NCBI GenBank assembly: GCA_019614645.1
Contig: JABWDB010000036.1
Coordinates: 2,290,001-2,354,000, forward strand
Direction of reading: 5' to 3'
Length of the DNA: 64,000 nucleotides
DNA from: Stratiolaelaps scimitus
Taxonomy: Eukaryota; Arthropoda; Arachnida; Mesostigmata; Laelapidae
Below, piece by piece: positions 33,152-47,023 of the stretch; the stretch's first letter is position 1; each line of letters begins with the position of its first letter. A program made the translations under genes and the position numbers. Under the pieces are notes generated by a model, which saw only the letters and a list, made by a program, of their open reading frames with translations, was not told where the DNA came from and ran no database searches.

Positions 33152-36100
33152 CACATGCATGCGCACTGTGCAACGTGCACGTGTGATCAGCCGCGTAGGT
33201 TCCGCTGGTGGCGGTGGCAGCGGTTCACAACGAGCGAGACGTTGTGAGAGTTACCGCGGTTGTGGCAAGCTGTGGTCATTGCCGTCCGGTTAGCAAGCAG
33301 TCCAGTCGACGGTGATCCCCTCGGCCAAAGGCCAAAGCCTTCGCTCGACCATTCGACGCGAGATCTTACAGCAGCAGCAGCAGTAGCGAGAGAGGCGTGG
33401 ACGATGCCGGCTCGCCTTGGCCCTTCTGCTGGCCGGGGAGCACACTAAGTGGATCAGTTCCAACAGTGTCCGACAGCACCCGGCTCAACCCGTTGCCGTC
33501 CTGTGTAAGCCCGTAAGTGAGTCGCTAGGTCGCAAGCTCTCCTGCTGCCGCCGCCGCCGTTTATTAACGTGTTCTGCGTGGCACACAGTGACTTTAGCAG
33601 CAGCAGGGCAGTTTCCCGCCATTGGCCGTGTGACCCGACCGCGCTCGTCTGCGACGCGCTACTTCCGCTGGCTTCCCGTTGTTGTGGTCGAGACCCCATC
33701 TCCTCTCTGCAGTGAGCGAGTTACCGGCGTTGTGAGGGCGGGTCGGTTGGCGACAGGAGGCTCTCTGCAGGACATACCGAAGTCGTGGTCGACTCCCGGC
33801 GAGCCTTACGTAGCGCTCAGCTAGGACCACTAGGACTTAGGCCGGACCTATAACAGGCTGCGTTTGTCCGCAAAACAGTTTCGCAGCCGAGGAAGACGTC
33901 GGGAGAAGCTAAAAGCCGACCTCGTCCCCAAGGTCATTCCGCGGCGTTCCCATACTGCTGCCGCTGCTGAACCCTCTACTGCATCAAATATATCAACGTC
34001 GCCAGCCATCGGCTACGAACAACTAGGTTAGGTATGGAACGAACCTATCGTTATCGTAACGGGCGGGGCAGTCCTTTCTTCTTTTCTACCGAAGGCACAT
34101 ACGTTACTCAATAAATTCTCTAGCCATCTCGTAGCCAAAGCCATTGGTCCTGTACACAACAGCACTATTGCCATTGATAGCAGGCGAATAGGACGCAAAC
34201 TGAGATGGGGTTGCGGATGGGGAACATCGGCCGACTCGGCCTACTGGGGCCTGCAAAGGGACACGCAGGCTATGTGGGCATATTCGCGTCCTCACTTATG
34301 ATGACTCTCTCTCTCTCTCTCGATCTCTTTCCCCTTCATTCCACTATAGCGAGAGCTTCCTCGTACCGTGGCCCGTATCGTTGTCGAATCCCATCCTAGC
34401 TCTCGCAGTCTCTCTCTCTCTCTCGGTCGTCTGTGTGTAGAGATCTATTTTGCGCCGACTACATAACTCACATATTCGACTTGGTAGCGTAGATAGCAGC
34501 TGCGAGGAGTAGCCGCCGCGCGCCATGTCCATCGTTCATGGCACACACTGCTGGCTGTTAGTAGTTAATGTTGTTATACAACGCTGCCAGCCTCGCGCTT
34601 GCCTTTCGGGCCTTATGGGTAAAACTTGTCGCACTTATTATACCGGTACCTCTATCTCCCTCCCGCTCACGGATACCCGTGAGGTGCGTTGCTCCTCTTC
34701 GGTGGCCGCTGTTTAATGCGAGCCTCTGCGTGGCCCGCGTCGAACGGACTATGTGGACAGGTCTTGTACCCATTAGAAGTGGATTTGTCAATAAAGCAAC
34801 GAGCGCGTGACACCGCGCAGCCATTACACGATTTTGCTATTCCAGCTACAGGACTGGTTATATATGCCATATAGATGGGTATATATGTTTATATGGCATT
34901 AGCCTCCCACATTGTTCCGGCGTGTTTGTTTTGAGAGCACAGGTATCTTGAGAAGTAAGTGCTTTTTGGGCTACAATGTTACGATATATCTACTCACATG
35001 CATCGCAGGTACTACTGGACATAGACCGTGACCGAGTGGTGGATCAATCCTAGCTCGTAGTCATTGTTACGTAATGCTTATTAAAATAACATAATTCAGG
35101 AGATCGATGAGGTTCGGCCTCGTCGTCTTCAGTTCACCCCTTCGCTCGGGATCTTCCAGCGATATCTTCTCCGTTTGTCACATTCTCGCTCGACCTCTCG
35201 GTCTGTCATCTTCTCCGGTTCGGAGTTCACGTCACTCGTGTGTAGTTACCCTCGGCTGTAGCTAACCAACGCTTGCGTAATGTGATGGACGGCACTGTCA
35301 GAAGCGACTGCCTTTGCTGCATTGGTCCTCCGGTCCTGTCGAGAGGCTTCATTTTTCTTGTCCAGCAGCAGGAAATCTTGCTGGTGGCAGTTGAAGTCGG
35401 TTAGAGGAGGAAACAGCCTCCCGCAGCATGCGTGGCATTTTCTATACCTACATAGCATACACATGCACATCTTTGTTTACGTACTCTGACGTATCTAAGT
35501 GTATGTATGTGCGGCCATGTATATCTGTATGGTGGAGGAGGTCGCGTCCCTCGGGTGGACGACGGCACACACTTGTTAACCGTCGTCGCTGGCAGACGGC
35601 CAGCGGCCGAACAAACGCGCGTAGAGTATCCGCGCCTGCATGCCAAAAAGGAATAGGTTAGTTCGTGCCGACTCGTTCCTCCCTTGCGTTCTAGCAGTGG
35701 TCGGTTGCGGCGAGCAACTGCACGCGCCTTCCCGAAGTTACTAAGGAGAGCCCCACGAAGCTCACAGCTTGCGTGGTGCTCGCTGCTCCGCCAGCACAAT
35801 AATCCACGTTACTGCAAAAGGCTCGAGTGCACACAGACGCAGGCGTTCCCCCACGGCCTGCGTTGTTTAGTATGAAGCGCAATAAGTGAGCCCAATGCGA
35901 CTCAAGCGACTCCGCAGCGACGGAGGAATTGTGTGCCGTGGACACACTACCCGTCTGCCTGGGTTGCTCCTCGCTTGGCGCGTAACTGAAGTCAGCGGAG
36001 TTCCGCACGCGTACCCTATGGCATAGGCTGTGGGAAGCGTTGCAAGGAATTGCACCTGCTTCCGTGCCTCGTCTCGGTGGCTCCGCCGCCTCTGCCGTTG

Positions 36101-38188
36101 CTGCTGGCGTCAGTCGTTGAAGGCTGCAACTCAGCCGTCACCTCGGTTACCCCCGGCTTCTCATAATTGTTCCCCCTTCAAGTAACCACCCAAACACAGC
36201 AGCATCTCTCTTAGCTGCTGTTGTAATGGACACAACAACTAGCGTATGCGTGTCGCCTCCATATTGCCACGTACTCGCCCGTGGAATGAGTGGGCACACG
36301 GTTGGAGTGAGCCACAAAGGCGAACGACGATGGGGCTCGCCATTCCGCCCTCGTGGAAGATCAGCTGAGCTGGCTATGAGATAGATGAAATGCCAACGCT
36401 CGCGACGATGCCAACAGCTACGACAGAGGTGGCAGCCACAGCAGCCGAAAATGCCGCCCTCCACTGTGACGACAGAACGACGACGGCGAACGAAGCCAGT
36501 CGAATGTTTCAAGCGTGACTTCACGTGTACGCCACGTTGCGGAAATACTCAGAGGCCCCACGAGAGCGAATAGTAGCAGCTGCAGAAAAGCAGCAGCGCT
36601 CTTACCCTTTGCTGATTAAGCAAGAATGTATTATCGTATTTGGCCATTATTTTCCAAATGGTGCTGGTAGACATTGGTGCCATAACTCGAGATGTAGTTG
36701 CGTTGCTCGAAGTGCGGAAATTCCAAAAGTGTAGAAATTGATGGGTCTATTTTGACTACTAGTGCGTGTAATCCATGACAGCATGTAACTTAAAAGTAAA
36801 CAATTACATTTCGCTACAGGTATCATTACGTAAAAGCTCTGGTCACTCTGACCGCTATGACAAATGCGATGGTCATTTGTTCTGGACGTGTATGTCAGAG
36901 TGAATCGCACGGATTTGTAGGCGCATGTATTATATAATAATAATAATACAACATGCACAAGCTAACGTTAGGAGCAGAGAGAAATGAGGGTATTGGACCC
37001 TGTTGAAATCTGGTATGAACAAGAGATTGAACGTGCGGTTATCACCGCCGATGACTGACTCGTAACATTCGTTGGGACCTATAATAAGCGTTCGGGTATA
37101 TGCGTCCTACCGCTTGCTCTCGCCTGTAGTCCCAAAGGAAATAAGTTGAAGAACCATTTAGGATGCAAAAACATAATTTCGTACATATGTGTATCGGAGT
37201 GTAGTGTATCTAGCTCTTGATTGAGCTAACTGGCAAAATCTAGACCTAACTTGGTCCAACTCGACACTGGGCAATTGTGGTAGCTTTTCGTTCCTCTTCG
37301 TTCTTCCGGGCAAATTAACAAACACTCAGTCAACTCGATGTCGGCCTGCACAATTTATGGGTGCACCATCTGGTAGAGCTGTAGGCTGGACGCACCTCAT
37401 GTGGCGAAGAGACAGAGCAGGAACAGCAGAACGGCGATATCACTCTCCATCTTACTCTTTTTCTCTCTCTCTCTCTCTTTACGAAATGGACAAGTAGGGC
37501 TGCTTTCGCTTGACTTGGGGTGGCCGTCGGGCTCTCTCTCTCTCTCTCTCTCTCCCTGTCTAACGTCTTGTTGGGCTGCAGTAGCACCGGCAGTCGACAT
37601 CATTGACTTCTGTCGCAGTTGGCGGGGTAGCGTACGCTCCGCCGGCCTTTGAGTGTGTGGCGTAACGTCAGAAGGTTGCTGGCGCCATTGCTCGCTCTCT
37701 GTCGTGGCAAATCTAGCCATCATCAGGGCCGTAGTCTTCTTGGGGCGCCTCATGCTGCCTCGGGAGCCTCGAGAAAGGATGTGTGCAGGCTTACGAAGGG
37801 GGTCCCGGAAGGGATATTGCGCGCACCCACTCTTACTCCGCTGGTTCTGGTGGCCATAAGGTGGCATATATGTCTCTCTCGACGCGCCTGAGGTCCGCCT
37901 TGTCCCGCTTGGTTGGCTTGTGGGCATGTCGCTCGACCCCTGCGTCCACCAAGCCAGCTGCCCGCATGCCCCTGACCGCTGTTCGCCTATGTGTTGGTTG
38001 CCCGCTCCGTAGGCACTACACTCCCTCCCCCCTAGCCCGACGACCCCAGAGCGTTTAGGGTTCTCTTAGCCTTGTTGGTTATAAAGTCGAGAGGCGGCAG
38101 TATGGGATGGCTGTTTAGGGCGTAGGGGTCTTGAGAGGGGGACGACCAGTGGAGATTGGGGTTGGGGGAGTCGGGTCATGGAAGAGGG

Positions 38189-38197
38189 TATAAAATA
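38189..38197 (+). promoter_or_regulatory. TATA-box-like motif
   Basis: TATAAAATA, with a weak initiator-like CCAG 30 bases downstream (A at 38219). No convincing coding start follows; the first downstream ATG opens only a 12-codon frame. Confidence 0.15.
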
Positions 38198-39770
38198 AGA
38201 GAACACTTCCGCTCTCCCAGCGGATTGCTTGCGCGCGCCGTCCCATCCGGCCGGCCGCTGCCATCGCCGCAGCTATCACCACCATCTCGTGGCATTTCCA
38301 TCTCGAGAAGGAGAGGCCGAGACAGAGAGACCGACAACGATAGCGGGAGAGCAAGCGCGAGAATGAACAAGAGAAGCAGGGAGGGATATGGGTGGGTCTA
38401 GGCTCTTGCTCGAGTCCACCGAGTGGAGTCAGTCCTCAGCTCAGGCGGCGGTCGCTCGACCGCCAGCTGCGTGTTTTTTTTTTTGGCAAATAGTGAGGAA
38501 ACAGAGTACGCGACAGAGAGACTAGCCGCCCTGTTACCTCTCTCTCGGCCTGGACTCCTCTAGCCCGAGGCCAGGTCGGCCGTCGTCTTCGTCGCCAGCC
38601 ATATATGTCACGAGGGACTTAAGTGCTCCGCTGACTGGCTGCTTGTTCGCGTGTGTCGGTCTGCAGTATTACTCTGATGTCGGTCACATCCGAGCTATAC
38701 TGCAGATCGTGGCGCGCTGCTACAAACAGAGGTGTCGGGCCCGTCTCGCCGCCCCTCTTCGTACGCTGCTGACCCGGCCTCGGGCGGCAGGCGGACATAA
38801 ACAAACTAATGAATGAGGTCTCCCTCGCTGCGTCAGTTCTTTTTCTCTTCAATCCCTGTCTAAATGTGTATCTCTATCTGGTCGCCGCCGTGTGATATGA
38901 GTTGTCGTCAGAGTCGAAGTGCGCGCATGTGTACGGTCGGGCAACGATGTGTGCTTTCGGCTCTGTATGAACATCTGCCTTTCGAGGCGCGCGTTTTTAT
39001 AGTGTTTTTTTCAGTGTTATTTGCTTAGCGACGAGATGTGTGCGTTTAGCCCGACTCCGTGCCACTTCTTCTACCCGTTCGTATGAGCTCTTTCTTAAAG
39101 CTTGTAAAGAGTGCAAATGGGAGGAACTGCGTAGACGGAAGAACGCTGTTCACCTGAGTGCCTTCTTTCAGAGTGACGAATGAATAAGGCCCTTTTCAAG
39201 GCCTCTTCAAGAAATAGACGTCGACATCTGGCAAAGTTGAAAAAAGCTAAGATGAAGATGTAAAGCTACATTTTGCCGCGGCTACACCGAAGTGCTGAGC
39301 GATGACGGTAATAGAATAAGAGCGTGATGTGTGTTGAGAGTCCGAAACCCTTTAACCTATTCATGGATTAAATGGCAATTCACATCCGTTCAAGGTGTAC
39401 ATACACATATACACATACTATGCTAGATTTTCTGAAGGGTCACCCGCCAGAGACAGATTGTACCGTCTCCAGTTCGTGTGCACGCCTCCTCATAAACCCG
39501 CTGTTGTGTTGTCCTTGGAAATATCTCGGACGAAAAAAAAAATCGTATGTTGTCTCTAGTGGACAAACGTTGCATCATATTCCCTCATGTACTATCTGCC
39601 CTACAACAGGAAATGACAATCCCATACGAAGTTTGCACCTAACCGCATCCCCTGCTTCACACCTCATTCTCGCGCGATCGTGGTCAGCATCGACACTGCA
39701 ACGGGATAATCGTCCACGTGGTATAGGCGGCACCTACCTCAAAAGTGCTTTTCAGCCTAGCCCATGAAGG

Positions 39771-40920
39771 ACCTCGTACACCTCTTCACGGTTCGTCCAT
39801 CATATCGACTCTTCCCCCGTGCCTTTCTCCATAGCCAAACTGCCAATGTGACTTCGTCTGAGACCCACGTGTCCCGCTGGCCCTGTACAGAGCCAATACG
39901 ATAGAAGCCAAGCATTCGCCTCCATGGCCGGCAGGGGTCTGCGCAAAGAAGGACGACGCCTCCCCTCAGCCGTCGCTGCGGGGATCGGATTGATTATCGA
40001 AGTTATCGGGTTACGTCACTCATTCAACGGAAGGTAGAGACAGTGTGGAGACGGTGACAAAGACGCTGATGGAAGTCACCAGCCATTGATGGTGGCCGTG
40101 CAGGGCAGCCAGCACGTCATGGTGTGTCGCTCCAGCGCCGGCGGTGGCAGCGGCGGAAGCAACGGCCTGCACATGACCAAATACAGTAGCTCTTAGTCAC
40201 ATATATGCGCGCACATTCAGCGCCTGCACCTATTCGCCGTTGACATTGGGGTAACGCGAAGGTCGCCGCACCATCGTCGCGAATTTAGCGTAAGTGCCGG
40301 CCTCGAGACAGAAGGCGGCGGCGGCGGGGATCAACGTGCACAAGGATTGACTAATACAGTGTGCATGCTCCGTTCACTTTCATGTGCTTCCTTATGGCAC
40401 TATCCGTGTCAAGACCTGGGCACTGGTATCGCCGTTGTTGTTGGCTGACTAACCCATACAATGCCGAAGCAAAGCGAGAGAAACAAGGTGTCGTACACAG
40501 GTGTAGGTGTGCCGTCAAATAAGCGGCTCATCGAATCGCTGAGTGGCTCGGGCGAGATCTCGTCTCCAAGGCTTCCTCACGCTGACGTCTGCCGTCGGGT
40601 GTAGATATCGAAAGGACAATGGTGGTGTCGATGGACCCTGATGGTGTTTCACCGGCGAATAATGCCAATACGCCACCATCTTGATGTCTATAAGATAACC
40701 TATTCAAGTGAACGCCTCCTTAAGACTTGACCGTGGTCCGCTGTACACCGGGATTTACGCTGCGACAGGTAAAACTGATGTGAGACGTTCACCGAATCAG
40801 GTGGCGAACACTTGAAAACTTATCGGCGTGCAGCAGGATCCATCCCCGTATTGACTGCATGGCGTGCAAGTTTGCAAGTAGTACGGACGCGATCCATCTA
40901 CAGTTACCGTTTATGTAGAC
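39771..40920. other. ORF-poor stretch
   Basis: No frame of 60 codons on either strand over 1.1 kb, despite ordinary base composition. It contains the candidate minus-strand exon at 40020-40166 and several other short frames with splice-like borders, for example a plus-strand frame after GGTGTAG (about 40604) reading TMVVSMDPDGVSPANNANTP. Confidence 0.4.
40020..40166 (-). CDS. Candidate 3'-terminal exon in an ORF-poor region
   Basis: Minus-strand frame of 48 codons plus TGA, opening after acceptor TCATGTGCAG (AG at 40168-40167). It starts Ala-rich (AVASAAATAGAGATHHD) and continues with a hydrophobic stretch, LAALHGHHQWLVTSISVFVTV. Codons end mostly in C or G. A second possible exon lies just upstream on the same strand (about 40240-40302, acceptor TTCTGTCTCGAG). 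If the two are joined through GAATAG|GTGCAG, a different frame of this exon (ending TCWLPCTATINGW) would be used instead, so the reading is ambiguous. Unrecognised. Confidence 0.2.
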   Translation of the reverse strand, partial: AVASAAATAGAGATHHDVLAALHGHHQWLVTSISVFVTVSTLSLPSVE

Positions 40921-41123
40921 TCATTGACCGAGCTGCCAAAAGGTCAAACCGTATTTAGTAATGGGCTTGTTCTTTCTCTATTCGTTTTAGCATTGGTACC
41001 AAGATATCCACAATGTTTGGAAATTGATTCTAAATCAATGGGCGTAATGCTCCACTCGCTTGAATGTTTGTCGCACAGCTTTAACTATTGGTTAGGCTTA
41101 GTTGCAGCTCAGCACATCAGCAG

Positions 41124-41154
<31 letters not shown>

Positions 41155-44100
41155 AACGGGTCAAACAGTTATAGCTGATGTAAGTGCTCAATACCACAAG
41201 CGATTGTCAGAACATTCTCCAGCACAGAGTGCTCTAAATTGTTGACAACAGCGGAACGTCTGTTGCCCGTCGTTGAATCGTCTAGAATATAACTATCACA
41301 TTTCGACGACCTTGTTTTGTTCTACTTCCATCATTGTTCTCGTTTCGTAATTGCACACCCATCGACCTAAGTCTATTAGCGGAGCGGGGGGGGGTAGGGC
41401 ACCGGCGGCCGCGGACCTTGCCCTTGCCAACAATTTCTTCTCTCTGAAAGGCTATCTGTGTAATGCAAAATTCGAAGACGAGAAACAAAGAACACGTCAG
41501 GGAGAGGACTCTGTCTTCGGGCATGAAATTGCGTTACACGCCGTTACATCGCCGGCGGCGATGGCCACGCCATCAAGCGGTGCCGGTATTAGTTAGCTGC
41601 TGGTATTAGGCCAGCTGCACTGTAGTGTGCTTGTACGGGCGCGGATGTGTGTATGGGCGCGCATGTGTGTCCTGTGTCGGTGCACATGTAGTAGAACAAG
41701 TTGGGAAAACTGCTGCAATGCCTCTGTCTCCCTCTTAAAGTGAGTGCGACGGAGTCGCGCGCGGAGTCGGCTGCCCGCTGGGAGCGTCTTTGCTCTCACC
41801 ATCAAGCCTGCACAGGCAAATCAACGTACACGCAAGGGTACCCACATCCAATAAGTGTTGTCGTTCATGGCTGCATGGCACTCCTACCCTGCGTATAGAT
41901 GGTGGCACTGCCCTCCGTTACCCCTCGTCTACCCCTTCACTTCCTATGCTGTCTGGTAGGGCTTCCCGCTTGCCACTGGCTCGATGTCTCTCCCGCTCGT
42001 GGGTGGTGTTAACCACCAAAGAGCCGAGCCGACGGTGCGCAATTGGTTTAACAACGTTCGTTTGAGGCTGCTCGTCCTGTCGGTTGGCTGGTCCCCAGTT
42101 CGCTCTGCCGTCGAAATACGAAAACTAGAAGGAAAGGAAAGAAAGATCTGCTTCTTTCTTAGCTCCGCGTGAGCGTCGCGGCGATCGCCTCCCTCGGCTC
42201 GGCCAGCATTGGCACTTCGGGCATCGTGGTCTTGCCTCACTGGGCAGACCACTCTGTACTCGCTCGACGGTCCATGTGCTCGCGGGTTCAGCGCTCCCCG
42301 GGTTCTGCCCCGCATCCCCGCAACACTTCAGGCTTCGTCAGCCTGCTCAGCGGGCTCATACCCCCGAAAGCGGCCTTTGGTCGTGTGTCCGCCTCTGCTC
42401 TTCAACGCCGAGTGAGAGCCGCTGTTCATCTCCGTTAACCGGACTCTTTCTCGTCTCGTTCTGAGTTGGCTGCCGCCGCAGCCGCTGCTGCTAACACCAT
42501 TATCCTCGTTGTCGTCCTGGCGGCGTCCTTTCCGCGTGCTCCTACTCGACGTCGTCCTCTTCGCTTCTCCTTCATCGGTGTGCGTGTTTCCGCTCTCCTC
42601 CTGCTTCGTCCTCTATTCTCTGTCTCTTTCCTCTATTTCGTCTCCTTTTTCGGCTGCTGAGAAGCGGCACCAAAAGGAGCCTCCTTCAAAGAGCTCCTTA
42701 GTATTCGGGACGGACCACTGCGGCTGCCACCACCAACGGGGGTACCCACGGTACAAACGGTAGCAACAGCAGCTTAGCCGGCCGGCAGGCTCCTTGGTAG
42801 GACTGAAAGTGTACGCCGGCCTAGTGCTGATGAGCGTCTCAGCTACCGCTAGAGCTAGCTTGCCACTGGAGTCTTGGCTGGCTGCAGCTGGCAGCTAAAT
42901 TTGTTTAGAAAGATGGTCGCAGTCATCCTGGTAGCACGGCGAAGAACACTGCCAGAAGTGCACCACGGAAGCGATAACGGAATAGGGAGATGAACCCTGT
43001 AAAGAGATTGCCCTAAAAGATAAGCCGCTAGGAATATATATCTGAGAAACACGCACGTACATTCGTGTCAGTTCCCATACCCAGTGTATTTGAGGGTTCT
43101 GTGAGCATATGACAGTGTAACTCGGATGCCATGGCTTCCCATAGGATGAGCAATTGGGTACGATTTAATTAATACGTAATAATACGCAAAGAAATGCTAG
43201 TTATTTGCATAGTTTTCTACCTATTTCTATTTCCTAGGTATTCATTAGCGGTCAAATATGACGCGACACAGTTGAAATGACTTCGTTCGGGGATTAGCCA
43301 TATGGAATATGACCACTTCTGCCAAGCTATTATGTAAGCGGAGCCATACATGATAACTGCATATCTGTATTGGCATATTGTCCGTAGACACTTGGCTATA
43401 AATGTGCCAATTTCGCGAGTCTTATTTTGACTCCACGTGAGCACTTTCACCTATAATTGCAGGTCTTAACCAAGTCTATAATTGCTCTGAGACTAATTTG
43501 CTACAATACCTTGTGGACTTGGCCGGCCTTGTGGACTCTGGTGAAAAGAAAAGCGGTTCGTTTAAATCGAGTGATATATGTATATGACATATGCTACACG
43601 ACTCATGTGGAATAAAGAATGAGATTATACTTCACTATACAATTTGTCCATTGGGTGGTGTCAACCCAATATACAGAGCATCCTCTCCCTTCTCCGAGTT
43701 TATAATTTTGACCAACTCCTATTGAGCTCCATGTCTTGATCACCACGTCCCGTTGGTCAGAGGAGGCGCCGAGGCAAGACGAAGGTCGAGCGAAAGAGAT
43801 CGCTGGAGAACGCGGATAGCGCTGGTAGGGGCAGCAGTCGTCGTAAGAATGTGCGCGGCTCGGTGGGACACGCGGCAGGCTTTGACCGATCAGGTGCGGC
43901 AGGCGTTCTGCAGTTCGTCGAGTCGCAGAGGGGCACATACACGACATAGGGCCTCGGCCTGAGGTGTTCTTTGTTTCGCGATTTATACGAGACAACAGCA
44001 AAGAGAAGATAGGAGACGGCGGAGAGAGAGATAGAGACTCGCAGACAGCTGGCTGGCTAGTGAACAGACGGGGGCTTTCAGTCACTTTCATATGAGCGCT

Positions 44101-44860
44101 CGTAGGAGCGGCTCCGCAGTTGGCAGAGGTCCCTGTTCGGCGGCCCCCCACCGCCACCTAAGTCCCCGTCGCCCCCTAGTGCAGGCTCTGCCGCGATAAG
44201 ATAGCGATACTGCCGACAGTCAACGCCTACGCCGCTACGCCTACGCCGCTACGGCCTGGCCGGCTCCCCTCGCTGGGATCGGGCGGGGGCCAGTGGTGTC
44301 TATGACTACTACATGGCAGTGGCGCAAGCCGAGGTGAAAGCCTCTCGGCCTCGTGTCTCTTGGTGCTTTGCCGTTTCCATTGGCCATAGTCCCCGAAATA
44401 GTCAAGCCCGAAACGCGAGCGTTTTCCCCTACTGCGCCATATGTATGCTGCTGACAACCGAGTTAACTGTTCGCATCGTGCTAACAAAAAATAACGGTGG
44501 CCATATGAATAACGCGAAGGGCAAACTAACATGCCGTGATGACGGCTGGTTGGCGGTTGGGCCGTGCAGGGGGCCAACAGCCGTACGCCGAAACAAGATA
44601 TCTACCATAAACTGTCATAGGTTCTCCGACGCAGTATTGTCGACATAAACAGCACGTACTTTGCTCCGTGCGGCCTGATGACGTACCGCGCAACGGTCGC
44701 AAGTGAAGGTGACGTGGAGAGGGAGGACTCGTAAACGCTTGCGTTGGCCGTCTCTGTGAGAGTTGAATCAGAGCACTGTGCCACATAGACAAGCAGAGCA
44801 ATCTGTAGATGATGTTCAGAACGGGTTACATAGTTGCCTCTGTTGGTTCGACTATATTCC
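40921..44860. other. No recognisable gene
   Basis: The minus-strand 162-codon frame from ATG at 44091 to 43603 is the longest here. It is within chance expectation and shows no motif. A tandem duplication of a 14-bp unit (CGCCTACGCCGCTA) lies at 44224-44251. Confidence 0.5.
41126..41151. repeat. (AT)n microsatellite
   Basis: 26 bases of alternating A/T. Confidence 0.97.
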
Positions 44861-44870
44861 TACATGTACC

Positions 44871-45092
44871 ATGCTTCTGCGTGTGCGACTGTTATTAATG
44901 GTGTTGGTGTTGTCGTTCTTGCTCGAATCTGCTCTGCCGAACTGCTATGACATGCTCTATGTGTCTGCCATCAGCGTTTTCAGCGACGACGTTTACCGAA
45001 TGCTAGTCGGTTGGGTCGTTGAGCTGAATTGTGATAAGATCATTCTGATATTGTACAATATCCAGCAAGAAATTTCACCGTGCATCCTGTAG
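44871..45092 (+). CDS. Candidate small secreted or membrane protein (73 residues)
   Basis: ATG at 44871 in a favourable context (TACCATGC). The first 20 or so residues have the form of a signal peptide: a short basic start (MLLRVR), a strongly hydrophobic core (LLLMVLVLSFLL) and a possible cleavage site after ESA. The remainder has three Cys, acidic stretches (FSDDVY) and a second hydrophobic patch (ILILY). The frame stays open upstream for 36 more codons, so the start is inferred. It could equally be a first coding exon. No family recognised, and a minus-strand frame of 124 codons (44993-45367) overlaps its end. Confidence 0.25.
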   Translation: MLLRVRLLLMVLVLSFLLESALPNCYDMLYVSAISVFSDDVYRMLVGWVVELNCDKIILILYNIQQEISPCIL

Positions 45093-47023
45093 GTCTCTCC
45101 TTTCCACCGAAGCCCGCTGGTAGCGTTCATCAGCCGGCCGAATCCAACACCCGTACAATGTCGGGCGCAAAATCGCATTGCCAAACAGTCAATGGGTTGG
45201 GCTACTCCATAAGAACACCATGTGCATAGCATTATAATACTATGACTGCTATGCGATAAGTATCTAGTGACCTCTAGATATTTCCGGTATGAAATGAGCC
45301 GATTGAGGCGATGAGTGATTGACTTAAGCACGAACTGTATTGAGTATAGTTCATTTTGTACCTTCAATACTATTAGTACTTTAAGAACTTCAGCATCATT
45401 GTATTCTGCTGTTGCTCAAGTGAACCTCAAAAATGAATGAAGTAGTGCCATCTATTGGCAGGGTTACGGCCCAGCTCGGCCCTCTTCCATTGGCCCAATC
45501 TATTGGCAGCCTCGCGTACGGGGTTTCGGCCCACTTGGGTATAAGGATGGGATAACGTAAAGCGGGGAGAACGCGGGCAGCAGGAGAACTGCTGAAAATC
45601 TAATTTCCTTTCGAGGCGTTTTCGTATTCTGTGAAGCGTGTCCTTCGGCGCGGGCCGAAGCAGCAGGCTGCGAGTGTGTCCGGGTCGGTGCAAGGCGGTC
45701 CCTAGGAGCCAAATAACAGGAAATTTGGTCGAGATTAAAGGCCACGTTCGCCGCTGCGAAGCTCGCTAAGAAGACGACTTGGCCAGAAAGGATAGAGCGG
45801 AGGGAACTAGAGAGACAGAGAGAGAGAGAAGGCAGCACAAAACATTGGCAGTAAGAACCGACGCCCTAATAGAGGAGGTATCGGGAGCGATCGAGTGGGG
45901 TCTTGGACCGGCGTTAGATTCGATGACGCCCTTCTTCCACGGCTGTGGCAGAGCTGGGCCAGGGTTTGTCCAACGAGAGTGGATGCCACTGATGCAGTTT
46001 CCAACGGCGTATCTTAGCCTTTGAGTGGGTCAGTCGCTGAGTCTTCACTGGACAGTTAATGGCGATATCTCTAGGTGAACAGGCCCAACAACGGCCGGCA
46101 ATTTAGCATTACCACATGAATGTGACGTATCTGACAAATAACGACGAAAAGCGATACTAACACGCAAATGGCTGAGAATAAGGCGGGCGTCACAGTCTCG
46201 ACGCTGGCAGCCGCATGTTCAGTCAGCGGCTGAGCGGTATTTGTAAACCAAATATGATGTTACGATGCATACACATGGGGCTGTTTGCTATGTTTTGTTC
46301 GAGATTCTATTGACAGCCAATCGTAGTACGTATGCCGAATAGATCGTACGTACATCGTCTGATTTTTCCTTGCACGTAATACACGAACACAAGCTCGTAA
46401 GTTCCAGTCGTAATTGTTACAGTTTGCGCGTGCAGGCAGCGTACACAGCGGCGGTAGGAGGCCGATACGTAACGGAGCGCCAAATGGCGTTTTGTTCGAT
46501 CCCGAGATGCCGTGACCGAGGCTACTCTGCCAGCGATCTCCGTACGGGATGTCCGTTGGTCCGCACGTATGTTCAATGCGCCGTACAACGAGAACGAACA
46601 GCTGGCTAAAGCTCACCGACATAGCGTTACCTGGCCGACTCCACCTCGTCCTCAGTCCACCACCCTCGTGAGCACTGCTGGTAGTCAACGAAAAGGAATA
46701 TCGGAGGTTTGTGTTCGAATATTGCCCAACGGCTGCTAGTGCCAGCAGTCGTCGTCGTGGTGGTGGTGGTGGTAGTAGTATCGTCGCTTGCAATGGCCGA
46801 AACGCTAACGGACATAGCGTGCTTGCTCTCTCGGGTTTGGCCTCCTTATGCTCTCTCTCTCCCTCTCTCTATCTCGGTCCGAGAGTGGGATGTACATCAA
46901 TTGTGTTGGGTGGTTTGACGGCACCTTTTTTGATTACTATCCTAATTTCAAGGTGGACTTGCGATTCAAGGGTGGAGTAGCAAGCGCTGCCCATTATCGA
47001 TAACTCAACTATATTGGCCTGGA
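45093..47023. other. No recognisable gene
   Basis: Overlapping frames with (CT)n- and (GTG)n-derived runs. Nothing identifiable. Confidence 0.5.

Larger units (their letters stand above)
32095..39770. other. No recognisable gene
   Basis: Contains TA, GA/CT and CAG-type repeats. A perfect GTAAGT donor at 33512 ends a frame reading KWISSNSVRQHPAQPVAVLC with a possible acceptor CACTAAG at about 33,449, but the support is too thin to list separately. Confidence 0.5.

Noticed and set aside
34865..34902. Inverted repeat ATGCCATATA / TATATGGCAT
   Set aside because: Only 10 bp, in AT-rich sequence with an AT-rich loop, so easily due to chance.
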